64,000 nucleotides of DNA, from the NCBI GenBank assembly GCA_022113835.1, contig JAILWY010000004.1:8311501-8375500 (forward strand). Reading direction: 5' to 3'. The stretch is from Atopsyche davidsoni (Eukaryota > Arthropoda > Insecta > Trichoptera > Hydrobiosidae). The notes below the pieces were generated by a model. That model saw nothing but the letters and a program-made list of their open reading frames with translations. It did no database searches and had not been told where the DNA came from. How positions within the stretch are numbered: the first letter of the stretch is position 1; each line of letters starts with the position of its first letter. Shown here one piece after another: positions 1 through 13,020 of this stretch. Position numbers and translations under genes: made by a program.

Positions 1-28
1 TTCAAGCATTTCTAACCCACACTCGCAG

Positions 29-60
29 GCATTACACTGTACAAAGGATCGGCTGGAGAT
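29..60 (+). CDS. candidate 32-nt exon at the window edge
   Basis: A branch-point-like TCTAAC at 11-16 is followed by a pyrimidine-rich stretch ending in GCAG at 25-28. A perfect donor GTGAGT follows at 61-66. The enclosed 32 nt have no stop in any frame and are richer in GC than the DNA downstream. The branch point lies only about 13 nt from the acceptor, which is short, and 32 nt is not a multiple of three. No protein family is recognised, and a chance pair of splice signals is quite possible. Confidence 0.2.
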
Positions 61-66
61 GTGAGT

Positions 67-2510
67 GAGTTCTGAGAGTTTGGTGAACCAGAATTGTTTA
101 TAACTAATTGTTGGAAGTTAGAGAAGCGAGACACAGTTTTGATTTATTTTGTTTATTAGCTTGGAAGTTCTACTGAGAATTTACTTAAGTCAGTATTAGC
201 ACAAGAAATGATGCCTGATTGCTTAGTTGATGCCATGAATAATAATAAAAATTCTGTTGTTACTTCACAATATTAATATTTTCTAATCTGTGATTATTTT
301 TTAAATTATAAAAAAAGAGACATTTGATCACTTATAACAAATGAGTTTGTAGAAAATTATTGCATAGGAATATTGTAAAACTTGTTGCATAGAAAGCTTA
401 AACTGTTTTATTAGAGTGGTGTTAAAATGACTGTCAATTATTAACTTGTTGGAGAGCACGAAGTGGTATTCGAATATGGGCAGGTTCTGTTGAGTGTAAA
501 TATAGGTTTGATGAATAAATTAGAATTAAAATTAATGAAAAGATCCTTTATTAAAAAAGTTGAGTGGACTTATAATGAGTTTATGTTAAAACCTAAAACT
601 CAAAATTAAATTGCAAATCAGTTAATTTAAGAGATAATATCTATTCAGATCATAGTTTTCTCTTAAGCGGTTATAATAGAGCATTCGTAAATTAACTATA
701 ATTTTTTTTTCTTTAGCTTTAAATCCTAAGACTTTTTTATATCTTTAAATAAAAAAAAATGATAAAATTTAAAACATGTAAAAAAGTACGATATTATTTT
801 ACGAATATGGAAAAAATAAGAGTTAAGTTTTTATTTAAAATAATATTAATTTTTTTTAGATTTTGATATATTTTATTTGCATTAAACTTTAACGATGCTT
901 ATTAGAAAACGAATTTTAATTAGGAAAGTTAAAATAATTTTACTAACAACATTAAATTCATCTAAAACAATAGAAGTATGTAAATTTATATTAATATAAG
1001 CAGTAAATTTCAAAATTATTTTACTACCCAATAATTTAACGGAAAATCATATATTTCAATTTTTGTTTTTAATTAATCTATAAAATTTATACAAAACAAG
1101 ATAAGTGGTATCCGTATCTAGTCCAACGGTAAAGAAAACCATGTGATGAATTTCTCCCATTTACAAAAAATGATACAATCTATAACCGGGTCGCACCCCT
1201 GTCGGATACATGATAAAGGCCGTACATAAATTATTCACGAAATTTATGTACAAAAATGTCAGCTCGAGTGATCAAATAAGTAATATTAAAAAAAAACAAC
1301 GTTATTTGTACCAAAAAAATACTGTTTTTGGCGTAATTTATAAAGACGAGTGAATTAATAAGTCTCTCTTCAAAATACAAAGAGCAAACTTTTGTTACGA
1401 TACCAATCCTTTTATTTTATTAAATATATTTTTTTTAAATATGCACATGATTCGATATTTATTTTAGAATATATCTGTAAAATATGATTCAATTGTGTAA
1501 TGTTATAACAATTAAGACCTCTATTTGAAACACTTTTTCAATTTACTACTGCCTATAAATTTGATAACGCTGGGATAGATTAAAATAAAAATTCAGTTTT
1601 ATTTTATGAAACCGGCTGCACCGAACAAGAGAATATTCCCATGCAGTCTGTCGGGCAATTTGACCGCAAACTCCCAAACTATTCAACAAAACTAATAAAT
1701 AATTACAATTAGATCATTGTTTTGCCCTTTGACATGTATTTAATAATTTGAATCTTATATTATAAATATTCCCTAAGCCTATTTGACAATCGTAATCTTA
1801 GATATTCATACTCCACAAATAAGATGCTGCATATAAATAATAATAAATTGTAAGAATTTCTGTGTTTACATATTTATTTAAATAATGAAACCCTTATTTT
1901 TGAACGATACAATCGAATGTCGTTCAAATGATGTAGTTCTGAAAATATTGATATGTGAAATACGTTAGAAAAGCACGGCGCATCTCACGTATTTATTCAT
2001 ACTTCTTATAATAAAAGATAGATTCGCTTATGGAAATATTATTATTTTATATTACTATAAAGAATATTCATTTCAAAAGCATGTAACCACAAACTCGTAT
2101 CTGAATAATTAATAACTTTGCACAAACTATTGGCTGCGGTCGTAGCGCTGCACATCATGAACTTTCAGGGCAGCTCACATTTATTATATTTCCGCAACAT
2201 TAAATAGTACGCACCCGAATTGTATTTCTTGGTGTTGCGTTAATTAAGTGAATTTAATTATAAATGAAAATATCATTAGTGTCTTTCATATCTTGTGAGA
2301 AGCGATTTAAAATAGCTCTTCATTTGTAATTATGTACATCAAAGAAAATTTAATCGCGTGTGTTCAATTACTAATATTAACGTTGATTTATAAGGCACTT
2401 GAGTTGATGTATAGAATATATGAGTAATTAATTAAATACAATCATTATCGACTTGATGAATGCTCACGCTACTGAAAAGTCTTTCTGTGACTTAAATACG
2501 CCCTAGAAAC
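67..2510. other. AT-rich non-coding stretch
   Basis: I see no gene, RNA or transposon end here. There are short A/T runs and isolated higher-GC patches around 1110-1210 and 1610-1680, with no usable motif order. Confidence 0.6.
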
Positions 2511-2538
2511 ATTTTGATGTAAAAATTTACATCAAAAT
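2511..2538. repeat. 28-nt perfect inverted repeat
   Basis: The 13-nt arms ATTTTGATGTAAA (2511-2523) and TTTACATCAAAAT (2526-2538) are exact reverse complements around a 2-nt AA centre. It could extrude as a cruciform or be a dyad binding site. No flanking target duplication is seen. Confidence 0.8.
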
Positions 2539-2745
2539 TTTTCGTCATTTATTCAATCTGTATTGGCTCAAAAACACTTGTATTTATTGCTCAACTTCAA
2601 AATATTAATTTGACGGGAAAAAATCAAGACGAATGTTCTTTAGTGGTCATTTGTTTTTTTCTGAACAAGCGCCTAACTGTGTCGCAGGAATGTTCGTGTC
2701 AATTTACCTTTTCCAAATGCTATTTTCTTTTTTACGATTTCCCAG

Positions 2746-2935
2746 TTTTATTCCGCCATCCGCGTCCTCGAGGAGCCTTTACATTATGAGTTTGGCACAT
2801 TTGAATTAACGTTCAACGCCCCAAGAGAGCCGAAGATAGCCGATGCTTCGCGAGAAAGCTCGAAGTTTGTTGGTAACTTAGCGGACGGATTTCACCGACT
2901 TCGCCGTAGCTTTTTCCCTCAGAACGATGTGATAA
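2746..2935. promoter_or_regulatory. GC-richer island, putative regulatory element
   Basis: This is the first clear GC island. It starts at TTCCGCCATCCGCG and runs to CGCCGTAGC near 2910. It has several CpG dinucleotides and no reading frame that stands out. Regulatory function is inferred only from its composition. Confidence 0.25.
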
Positions 2936-3005
2936 AAGTTTCAAACAAGCCTTTTCATTATTTGTATGGAGAATTATAACTTTTGGATTCCAATACTCAG
3001 TGGTG

Positions 3006-3016
3006 GGAATTGAACC
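3006..3016 (-). other. isolated tRNA B-box match
   Basis: On the minus strand the word GGTTCAATTCC fits the RNA polymerase III B-box consensus GGTTCRANTCC exactly. No matching A box or acceptor stem is found at the proper distance upstream. It is either a decayed SINE head or chance. Confidence 0.25.
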
Positions 3017-3526
3017 GTTTGTACATTGATATTGTATCTGTGTTACAATTACAAAAAAGGGAAAATAAATGAAAAATTATAAAAAATAATGGCTTTGAAA
3101 ACATGCCAGTATCGAAATAACGATTTTTATGATATCATTTTTAAAATTGTAATATATGGTGCTCTTATATATTAAAAACTGATTTGAAAATTCTGTTCTG
3201 TTGCAGAACAATTAAAATTCATGTTCTTTAAAAAAATGATTTGAAAACTGATAAAGCTAATGAAAATATATAAACATAAAACAAAAAATACAGCATTTTT
3301 GCAATAAGTTCTCAAAATTTCAGTATTTTATGAAGACATGCAAAAACTATAGAGCTTTACAAAATATACAAAAATAAAAGTATGCAAAAGTGAAGCGGCA
3401 AACAGCGCAGAACGATCGAGAACCTTTACCCAGTAGTTGATTGGCGACGGCTGATAAGTATTATTTTAAAATATGTTGACTTGCTTGTGAACAAAAGTGC
3501 TTAAAATAATTGGAACTATGGAAAGA

Positions 3527-3534
3527 ATATATAT

Positions 3535-3588
<54 letters not shown>
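3527..3588. repeat. (TA)n microsatellite
   Basis: About 60 bp of TA dinucleotides, interrupted by one G at 3536 and a TT step near 3582. The open frame through it is a repeat artefact (poly Ile-Tyr). Confidence 0.95.
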
Positions 3589-3639
3589 GTGTATGTTTTC
3601 ATAACGAAACGAATATTGAAACATCACAAGCCTTCGACA

Positions 3640-3985
3640 TGAAATAATATTGAAAGAATCTCCCGATGGCACCGCGACAGAGCGTAATTTCGCCGCACAC
3701 GCCTCCCATCTGCCAAGTTAAATAACTCGGGGCCGAGAAGACAAACATGAAGGATTGTGTGACACAATTGTGGCGCCCGGGGCTCGCGCGTAGGTGGGGC
3801 GGGGCGGGGCGGGGAGGGGCTCATCATCCCCCTCCCCCGAGTGGTGCCTTCACGTCTGCGGACAAAAACTGTAACGGCTGAAGAGACGACGCGGCCCATC
3901 ACCGGCGCTGATTACAGAAAAAATATCACAAGAGTTGAACCTCCCCGAGACAAATGACGCCGGGGGGTGGATGGACGAGATTTGA
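3640..3985. promoter_or_regulatory. GC-rich island with a G-quadruplex motif
   Basis: The plus strand carries five consecutive GGGG tracts at 3796-3819, joined by single C or A residues. This is a textbook G-quadruplex-forming sequence. A C-rich stretch follows at 3828-3838, so part of the region could also pair with itself. The minus strand is open for about 90 codons from an ATG near 3899, but the product is arginine/proline-rich, as expected of GC-rich non-coding DNA. The island is probably regulatory. Confidence 0.35.
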
Positions 3986-6900
3986 AATTCGATTAGGAAT
4001 GAATCAGTTGATCTAATTTGATTTGGCTCTTAAAAAGGTAAATGCTTTTCCAGCGCCCGGACTCTAAAGAAATTAAAGTGAACAATGATTAACTAGCTGT
4101 CAAATATATTACACGAATTGCAGACACGCTTATTTTCTCGTCAGCGATTCGCAATTGTTTAGTAATTTAGATTTACAGAGCTTGCATTGGGTTAATCAAT
4201 ATCGGTTGGGCGTTTGTGTAAATATAGAATTCTTATATTTTTTGGATCGTATAATTTGAGATCGAATTCTCTTTTGAATAATTTGAATTTTAGAGATTTA
4301 AATTTTAGCTGCAAGCCCCCACATACAAGAGGAAAACATAACATATATAAGCAGCCAGTAACACTCCTTGATGTTTATAAAAGACAAGAAAAGTGTCGAA
4401 TAATCTGCCATCTATGGTCAAACCTAAATACGAGTTTGTCAAATTTATCGAATGTATGTTGATCCAATGACAATATTTAGACAATCCTTGTATTATTTGT
4501 ATAAATAAATATATCTTATAGTAAAATCAGGTACTTTATCATTCATTTTGTAGTGACAATGCAAATGATGAATGATAATATATGGAACTGTTGTCCTTGA
4601 AAGGACTCGGTAGTGTCTCTAAATGGTACTTTATCTTTCAACACTTTTTTCCGTAAAGCCCATACCAAAATTTAATAACAGATATACGAAATTTTATTAA
4701 AGGAAGCCGGCACTACACACTGCAAGGCAGTAAATCAAAGCCAAGGATATAATAACCTTTTTTGGAGAAATTCGGCGCAAAAAGTTATAATGACCTTTTT
4801 CGACTTTCACGGGCGTCAAGTTATTTATGAAACATATATCATATTTCGGCTTTAAGAATTATCGAGATTGAAAATCAATATTTACTTTATTTTATTATTT
4901 TAAATACTTTTATGTCCCTTGGTTTAATGGACAAAATAATTCTACTTATCGTTCATTTTTATCTATTTGGTACTAAGAGAGGGCCATATATGAGATTAGA
5001 TATGACCATCGAATTACGATTTCACATACAACCTTAGTTGTTATGAAAAATACAACGAAAAATAAATAGCTCAACATTTCATATATTTACAAAGACGTGT
5101 TTATTTGAAGATTTATTCAGTTTATTGTAATTTAATGCAATCAATTAAAGCAAGACAAAAAATAATAAATAATAATGGATGTTTATTTTGTATATTCAAG
5201 GTTGATATAATATATGTATTTATAAAAATGAAGTATTTTAGCAATACCTCAAAGTATATTCAAAATTGCCCTTTAAATGTTAATACGCTTCCATTGTTCG
5301 ACACTTAACAAAATGTTGTTGAGCTTCAACAATTGTGCTGAAACTACTCACTAAATAAAGGCCAGACTTTATTACTCTTCTAACAACCCGACCGATAAAT
5401 ACAGTGACAAAAGGAGTAGCGACGTCTAAATACCCCACTACCCCTTTTTAATCTATTCCTCGCTTGAAGACTACCTACTTTTGAGAAAACGTGCTTTTTA
5501 TTAGCACCTTTAAGACATATAGTAGAAAGTAATTCTAAATAGTAAATCTAAAATTTATTGGGGCTAAAAAAATTGCTACACCTCAATTTTATAGTAAAAT
5601 CATTGTTTCAACTATTGTGGCGTGATCATATGATGGTGTGGTGTATCATATGATGAATTTATTGATGGACTATCTTATGGAATATTTTAATCAATTTTCG
5701 TCTTTTTTAGTCTCTTGGTACTTACTTCTTGGTCCTTTACAAAAAAAAAAAATATTTTTTATCGATAAACTAAATTTCAATAAAATATTTACGTCTAATC
5801 CAACAGTGTTGGAAATAAACTTTCATAATAGAATATGAAATCCAATCATTTTATGGTTCATCATTTTAGACCAGATTAAAGACTATTGATTTATTTTGTA
5901 ATTGTATTTGATTAAAGTAAAATCACTTAAATAAACAAGAAAACACAAATCGAGATTTTCTATTTGAAAAAAAACTGGAAAGAGAATCTCTCAATTTTTT
6001 ATATTATTACTATTTAATTACTTGTGTAAAAAAAGGCAGTTTAGTTAGTACATATTTTTATTATCATGGTGTTTTATTGGTTGTTGTTCACTATCTGTGT
6101 ACGAGGCGCAGGTAGTCATTAACTTTGTTGCTTTTACATAATCTGATATTTATTTCATAAATTAGAAATAAAAGGCCGATAAGGGGGGAACACATTTCCA
6201 AAACGTAAGATAACCTCCGGAGGAGGAGAAGTGTCAAAAAGTTTTCCTTATCATAAATATATTTTTGCTTCAAGTAAACAATGAATAATTAATGTGACGG
6301 GAAAGAATAATAGCCTTGAATTCTGAAAGTATCTTGGATTCCGGATATTGTACAAATTATCTAGATAAACAACAAATCTAACAATGGATTTACTAATTTA
6401 AATTTAAAAAGTTTTAATAATGAATTTATGTCTTTTGAATTATCATAACAGTATTAGTTCATGGAGTTCGTTTAAACAGTTTAATAAAAAATCTTATGAA
6501 AAATATTGATTGAAACAAAAGTTATAAACAAAATGGTACTGTGACATACGAATCACGAGTTACTTGTATAAAATATCGATTCCGGTTCAAACAGTACAAT
6601 GGGCATGCGGCACGAAGTAATGAAAGCGCTTTGTTGGTATATACTGGAAGAATTTCGCGTCAAAAATAAACAAGCACTTTGTATACAGACATTAAACATG
6701 ATAGAATTTGATACAGTTTATGGCGGAGTATTTAAAAAGCCACAACAACATATATTATATTATGAAATTCAATATTTTTGACAGAGAGTACTTGGTTGAA
6801 TTCCATTTTAATATTTTTGAGTATTTTTGACCATTTTAATATTTTATTCAAAAATATATATTATATTGTTATGAATTAGGGACGATCAATATTTAAAAAT

Positions 6901-7440
6901 TATTTTTTTGATGATTTTCTTGGTATTTCATATTTTGAGGAATACTTGATAGTACGGTTGTCATGGGTATGTGCACTTTAATGAAACCCGCTGGAGCCTT
7001 TCATTTGCAAAGACGATACAAGCCTGCCGGTCAAATATTTATTTTAAATACTTACTCGGTCACCACCACGCCAAGGACTTAATACAAGACACATTACACG
7101 TGTATAAATTGAGATTAATGTTTTTCTGAACATTGTTACAACATTTAATAAAACTCTTTTTTCAACTGGTAGACACAAATATATTGCTTCATTGAGATGG
7201 ATGAGTATCTTACTTTAAATCCCACAGCCCATAATTTTTAATTCTGTTATTTACTTTTATATTGTTTTTAAAATAAAGGTTTTTTTTATTATAATGCATA
7301 ACATTATCTCCCATTTCTAAGAATTTTGATTGTGTTCAATAAAATAAAAAAAACGGTGGTTTTTATAATTAAACTCGTAACATTTGATATGATTTAGATA
7401 CTCGTAGTTTTAAAAAGATTATATTAAAATTTTGTAATTG
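3986..7440. other. AT-rich non-coding stretch
   Basis: No gene or RNA is seen. Small structures are a 14-bp dyad GTCCTTGAAAGGAC (4593-4606), a 10-bp palindrome CCTCCGGAGG (6214-6223) and a short direct repeat of a CCATTTTAATATTTT word near 6803 and 6832. The 11-mer GGTTGAATTCC (6794-6804) recurs at 21447 and 43847. Confidence 0.55.
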
Positions 7441-7444
7441 ATAT

Positions 7445-7670
7445 TACATTGTGCAGTCGGAGGCGAGGTTGCGCCTTACTGGGGCATTGTAATTTAAACC
7501 TAGGTAGCTACTTGTGAGGGTTGGGGTGCGAATGTGTTTGTAGAGAAAGATTATTGCCCCAACCGGACGCGTGTTTACCGTCAGAGTGTCGGCAAACAAG
7601 GAAGACTTCAGGCTCGTGTGCGTCACGGATGTTTGTACGGAGGACAGGGGTATTCATATGTTGTGTTTAT
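7445..7670. promoter_or_regulatory. GC-richer island
   Basis: The island has CpG-containing words and alternating G- and C-rich stretches. Both strands are open for about 60-75 codons, but neither frame has coding-like composition and neither starts in a convincing ATG context. A regulatory element is more likely than a gene. Confidence 0.25.
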
Positions 7671-8009
7671 TGTTAAGTGGATTAAAGTGAGCATCCGATT
7701 TACTTTTAAATATATATTATCTTCGCGAAGCGTAAATGTACTTAAATTATCAAAATAAAAAGTGCAAAATTAGGAAAACATATCCGCTTGCGTTTTTAAT
7801 TACTTATACCTATAAAAAACGGTATAACTGTTTTAAAAACATTCACATAATATTTATGAATGCATAACATATAAGACTACTAGGTTTCAATATTAAATAT
7901 ATCATTTGATACAATTTGATTATTTTTTTCATTTTAAATATAAATTCAAATGAGAAGTTTATTAGAGCTTCACGTGATTGAGTATGATAGTACGATAATT
8001 GAATTTTAA

Positions 8010-8315
8010 CTGACAAGGATAAGGATAGTAAATAATAATACTGCTCTCTCTCACTACCATTGCAAAACAGTTCGCTTCTTACTATCGAAACCGCAGTGGC
8101 AGAAGCTCCGGTTGGAAGTTTTCCTTAACAAGTCGCGCCGGCCAGACCACGCGGGACTGAATTTCTGGAATCCCGACACATTGTACAAGGCAAAAACTTC
8201 AGTCTCAACGGAAACTTACTCCAAGGAGACATCGTTGATTACCGTTCGAGAAAACCACGACTGGAATAAATCAACTGTCATTAAAACGCATCAACTGCGT
8301 GGCAACAGACTGTGA
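8010..8315 (+). other. 306-bp stop-free stretch without an ATG, possible exon
   Basis: The frame beginning CTG ACA AGG at 8010 stays open to a TGA at 8313-8315 (101 codons). The region is about 45 % GC, well above its surroundings. There is no ATG, so it could only be an internal or terminal exon or a pseudogene piece. A possible acceptor (pyrimidines, then CAG) ends near 8096. The translation is rich in Lys, Ser, Thr and Asn and matches no family I recognise. In DNA of this composition such a frame can occur by chance. Confidence 0.15.
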
Positions 8316-8690
8316 CAACTGAAAACACAATGTTCCGATGAACAATTTACAAATAAAGTAAAAGAAATATACGAGTATATTTTTTGGCTATCGCGACCTA
8401 GTTCCGTAATATTTTCGATTATCGTGGTCGTGTGCTTGAGCGAGATTTTGAAATGGTTCACGTTATCGAGATCAGACGTTTACTGTGGAAGTAGTAAGCA
8501 ACAAGACGTAGCATGATTTTTTATTAGGCTTATCTAATAGATAACTTGTAAAAACAGTAAGCTTATTCTTTAATTGAATTTAATTTATTAAAAAAACACA
8601 AATTTTTCTAATTTATAATGAACTCGAAAAACTTTTTCAAACGATATAAAGTTAAATTAAAAATAAATGTTTTTGAACAATCTATTTTAA

Positions 8691-8890
8691 AACAGAGTAA
8701 TTTGTCAGTGGGATAGACGAGAGGCCGTTGCCTGCTCCAGGGCCGGATCTGAAAGTTGAAAGTGGGCGGGTAGTTCGCAGGGCACACGAGAGCACTCACA
8801 ACAATATTGACCCGGGGTTCATTATTTATTGGATAACTTCCGAATACGGGTCCACTGGCGGGCCTATAAAGAGGCGATGTGTAGGTACAT
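8691..8890. promoter_or_regulatory. GC-richer island
   Basis: It contains an ACAACAATATTGACC patch with two overlapping Sox-core words in opposite orientation, followed by GC-rich blocks with CCCGGG and GGCGGGCC. No gene is apparent. Confidence 0.25.
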
Positions 8891-9900
8891 ACTCTACTGT
8901 GGGGTAATTTGGATAATAGATTATATCATCAAAGTTTGCGCCTACTATTGAATATGTATCAAATTGGTTTTGAAAATTAATATTTGCTGATAATTTCAAC
9001 ATTTTAGTTTTCTTAAAGTACGTAAAATAAATATTTCACAAATTAAATTATAAAATATCAGGCAGAATTAGTATGTTAGCTTTGCTTAGTTTATAATATA
9101 ACTGATTGATTCCACCCTTTGATTTATTTTTGTAACCTCTTCATTGATAATGAAATATGTTTTTTAAAAAAATACTAATAATTGGTAAAATTGGGGGCAT
9201 ACTCACATTCACAGAGGATGCTTAGAGTACTATGCTTAGATACTTTCAAACTGCATCGATTGATCTGCTGACAGGCTTGTAACAAGTTATTTTCAAGTCC
9301 GAAATTTTCCTAAAAAGGCGACTTCCCGAGCAAGCAGAGTAATCCCCGAACATGTAGAGGGGACTCGTTTGTCCTTCGGCTTAGTGAAAGCTTCTTACAA
9401 GTCCGCTGATAGTTTTCAAGGGACGATTTGCATAGGGTCAAAATAAGACATCAAATTCAATTTCAGCCACTGCTAAAGGTTATTTTGACATTAGTTTTGT
9501 TAGATAATAAACTCTTAGTATAAAATTAGTTTTTGTAAAAAAAATGCTTGTGGAATAAAATAGGAGGGTATTATAGACTTAATATTTTAAACGCATATTC
9601 ATAATTTAGAGGAAACAAACTCTCAACAGATTCAAACTTATTATTTTTTACTTAGTAGCTTACATGAGTTCTTATTACTTATCTTTTATTCGACAATACA
9701 ATCAAATGATTAGAAATATAAAAACGAGAACTTATTTTGCCAATGATAAAAATTCAGTCGATGATGTTTAATATAAAATAAATATATATATATATATTGG
9801 GATTTTTTCAGAAACTTGCAGAAATGTAAGCAATTTATAATGATAATCAAAATACCGAGTTTTTTTCACAACTTGTTTGATCCGTAGAAGAGGTTTCCAA
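8891..9900. other. AT-rich stretch with a weak island at 9290-9440
   Basis: Mostly featureless. 9290-9440 is modestly GC-richer and includes TAATCCCC. A short (TA)n run lies at 9783-9798. Confidence 0.5.
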
Positions 9901-9904
9901 AGCA

Positions 9905-10195
9905 TAGCCTATTAGCATAAAATGGCGACACAATGGCGGCAGAGGCAGCTCAATAATTGGCGACATTTGGGAAATCCATTGTCTGTCTGGACGATCCCCG
10001 CTGACCCTCGGCCTCTATTTACGTTGCGAGGTAGAAGCGCCCAGATAATAACGATAATAATGTTATTATAATGTAATCTGGGGATAATTGTGATATCAGA
10101 TCGAGGACAGGTCGTGAGGCGCCATCGGGCGTCCCTTAATGGCGTTTGGTGAAGTATTTGTGGTCTCGCTTTATAAATGGGGCGCTCCAAGAGGG
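9905..10195. promoter_or_regulatory. island with homeodomain-like and Sox-like words
   Basis: It contains a CCATTGTC Sox-type word near 9977, an inverted repeat ATAATAAC (10045-10052) / GTTATTAT (10062-10069), and several GATAA and TAATC words up to 10110. The minus strand is open for 92 codons from a TTG or ATG, but the product is unlike any known protein. The mix of GC-rich flanks and an AT-rich motif core is typical of a developmental enhancer, by inference. Confidence 0.35.
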
Positions 10196-11200
10196 AATTA
10201 TTAAGTTTTAATTAGTGAGAGAGCAATCTACTTTGCGATAGACGCAAAGATATAATTAAATACTTAGAAAATCTATAAATCATACGAGCATTACTTGTTT
10301 TCGATTTTAATATCACCGCAGCTATAAATAATACAAAAAATCACAATATCTAAGTGTAATAAAAATATTTAATAATACTCACTTAATTGAAATGCCGCTG
10401 TGATTTAATAGAAGTTAAAATAAAGCTTAAGGGTAGTTTTGTTTAACGAATAAAATAAAATACAACAGTGTTAAATATGTATTATTTAATTCAGACAACT
10501 TACTTTAATTCATTGTGGTATAAAAATAATGTGATAACAATGGAATGAATGTAAATCATAGACTTAATTTTTTATCTATTGCGCCCCTGAGATGAATAGC
10601 TGCGCGGAATGGCGTTACATTCGTTAATAAATCTTGCTTTCACTTTATTTATTACATACGGGAATGGCACGCCACAAGTTTGGTCGGAATGCGAAAATTT
10701 TGCATGTTATATCTAATAAACAGTTTTATTCCTTCAATGTTATCACAAAAAGTCTTAACATTAACAAAATTCAACACTTATGAACTCTAAAAATAATTTC
10801 CCATTATTTTATTTATATACATAACAATGTTAAGTTAAATTTGATATTAAATCAATCAAATTAAGAAAATTTGTTTTAATCGTTTTTAATAAAAGTAGGC
10901 AAATAATATAAGCAATTATATATTATTTGAAGATGTCTTGTATAAGCCATATTAAAAATATATTATATACAAGTGAGTATATTGTTAAATATTAAAAATT
11001 ATAATATGTTTATTCAGTAATCGGATCACGCAGTCGCGAATAAAATATCAATTTTTTTCTCGTCATCGTGTATGTAACTGTAATATACCTGCAAGGATAA
11101 AATAAAGCAAATTCATTACATACCTAATAACAATCATTGGTTTGTTTCATAGTATAATTGAAATTGCGCAACTTCTTTGTGTATAACTAAACAGCATTTG
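10196..11200. other. AT-rich non-coding stretch
   Basis: Nothing identified beyond simple A/T-rich sequence and a small patch around 10580-10690. Confidence 0.55.
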
Positions 11201-11500
11201 TACCGAACACTGCAGTTCTGTTGTATTGCACACTAATTGCGTGGAGGAAATGGTGGAAGTTAGATAAGAGTAACCATAACGCGATGGTCTGGCGGCGGCG
11301 AAGGGGAGGGAGTTCGCCGGGAAAAATCTTTTATTCGCATTAATCCAGGGCGCATTCACGCTGAAGTTTCCAGAGCTCCCCATTCATCTTTTCACGCAGA
11401 CTTTATTAGGCAGAGGAAACATAAAGAGTTCCCGTTCATGTTTAATTTCGGTTCATGAAAGAGGCTCGTCCAATATTTAGGTTTCGGATCGGTGCCATGT
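11201..11500. promoter_or_regulatory. GC-richer island with a minus-strand ATG frame
   Basis: Centred on a GGCGGCGGCGAAGGGGAGGG purine/GC block near 11290, it continues with posterior-Hox-like TTTATT words. On the minus strand an ATG at 11383 opens 78 codons with fairly GC-rich third positions in its first half. The frame runs into AT-rich sequence and ends without domain features, so I regard it as incidental. Confidence 0.25.
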
Positions 11501-12890
11501 TTGTTGTGTAGGCTTTTTGTTTGAAGCTTGAATTTTAATACAAAAACATGTTTAATCTGAGAGAGAAATGTACATGGTTTGTTAAATATTTATTTAAAGA
11601 TAAGTTTTAATACAGTATCGCGTTTTTTATTATAGTATTATAATAATATGATCTTTTTTGCTGAAAATGATTTTAGTGTTAAATTTATTTTTGTTTTTTT
11701 GATGCGAAAAGTTTTGTCAACTTGGCACGTTGGCGAAATAAGTTGTGACAAAAAATTGTTGAAATATCACATAAATATTTTCTTTCCAATACAAATATTA
11801 AAATAGATTTCCATCAAATAAATTCTGTTAAAAATATACAAAAGTAACATATTAAAGCGTTAATATTTAATAAAAAATTGATTTTTCATTAAAAAAATAA
11901 GATCGACAAATACGTTGAAAATAAAATTACAAAGAACTTGCTAATAATGTAAATAGCTTGCACCTGTTATTTTGAAAGAATAAATGGATTTATATATACA
12001 ACGAATTTGGTTAACGCGTGGTTGTCATCACGATAAGTAATTATTAAAAAAAACTTGAGCTTCTATCTCTGAAGCCTCGTGCTACCTGTGAGAAGCTCAC
12101 GAAAGGAGTGCCGGTGCCTGCACCTGCCTAAAGCAGGATATAAATTTACTTTATAATTTTTAAATCGTTTAATTAATATATAATTGTCGTGCAATAAACA
12201 AATCTCTTGATTTATTTATTTTTTTTATGTTTACGAGTAATTTTTGACTTATGAATAAATTTGTAAGGGATTCATCAGAAAATAGGAGACAGTTTTATCG
12301 ACCGAACTTAACTAAAATTCGATAAAAATTTTAAAATCGAATTCAGGTTTGTTACTGTAAAATTATAAGAGATTACTTTTAGTATTTATCGGTGGAAAGC
12401 GAAAGTGGTAATTTTATGTTTTTTATGCGTCGCATTCCAGTGAGTCCTCATTGTCAAAATGTTTTATGATTACAGGCTATATTTAACTGTGCTTCTGTGA
12501 CTGTATATGTCTCTATTAGTTGGTAATCTACATCGCACCACATTGTATTGTTCTTTCTTTATAATATGTCCATAAAGAGTTTTTATTCACGATTTCATGA
12601 AAATATATCATAACATTGTTGTGAAATTAAACAGTATATACGACAATTGGTAATTTGATAAATCAAACAAATTTACGTAGAAAATACAATACATTATTCT
12701 CACTGAAAATTAAAAGGATTGAATAGGCTTTATGAAAATAAAAGATTCATCGCAAAAGTGAGGTTTATCTTCACAGAGTTGTAAAAATATTTTATGTTGA
12801 CTGACTTTATCAATGAACATGAATAAATTTACTAAAAAATAAATGTCCATGATGACAGCCATTCTTTTGTTAGTCGTATGTTTATTTTTT
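11501..12890. other. AT-rich stretch with a small GC dyad patch
   Basis: Featureless except 12055-12140, which holds two short hairpins (GTGAG/CTCAC and GGTG/CACC) in a GC-richer context. Confidence 0.5.
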
Positions 12891-12894
12891 TAAA

Positions 12895-13020
12895 CAAAGC
12901 AGGCAGATGCTGTTTGCTCAGATTCACGCAGGGTGTGCTTCGCCTTGGAATCACGAAGCGGAGGCACCCACGCGCGCCCGGCGTGACTGAGCTGGCGGTG
13001 CGAACAGTCCTCCGATATTT
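12895..13020. promoter_or_regulatory. GC-rich island
   Basis: A compact CpG-rich block with ACGCGCGCCCGGCGTGAC near 12970-12985. No frame and no clear motif order. Confidence 0.25.

Noticed and set aside
2501..2512. CCCTAGAAAC word resembling a piggyBac end
   Set aside because: It is not preceded by TTAA and no matching inverted end was found.
3624..3902. 92-codon minus-strand frame
   Set aside because: It lies in a GC-rich, G-quadruplex-containing island with Arg/Pro-rich translation and no domain.
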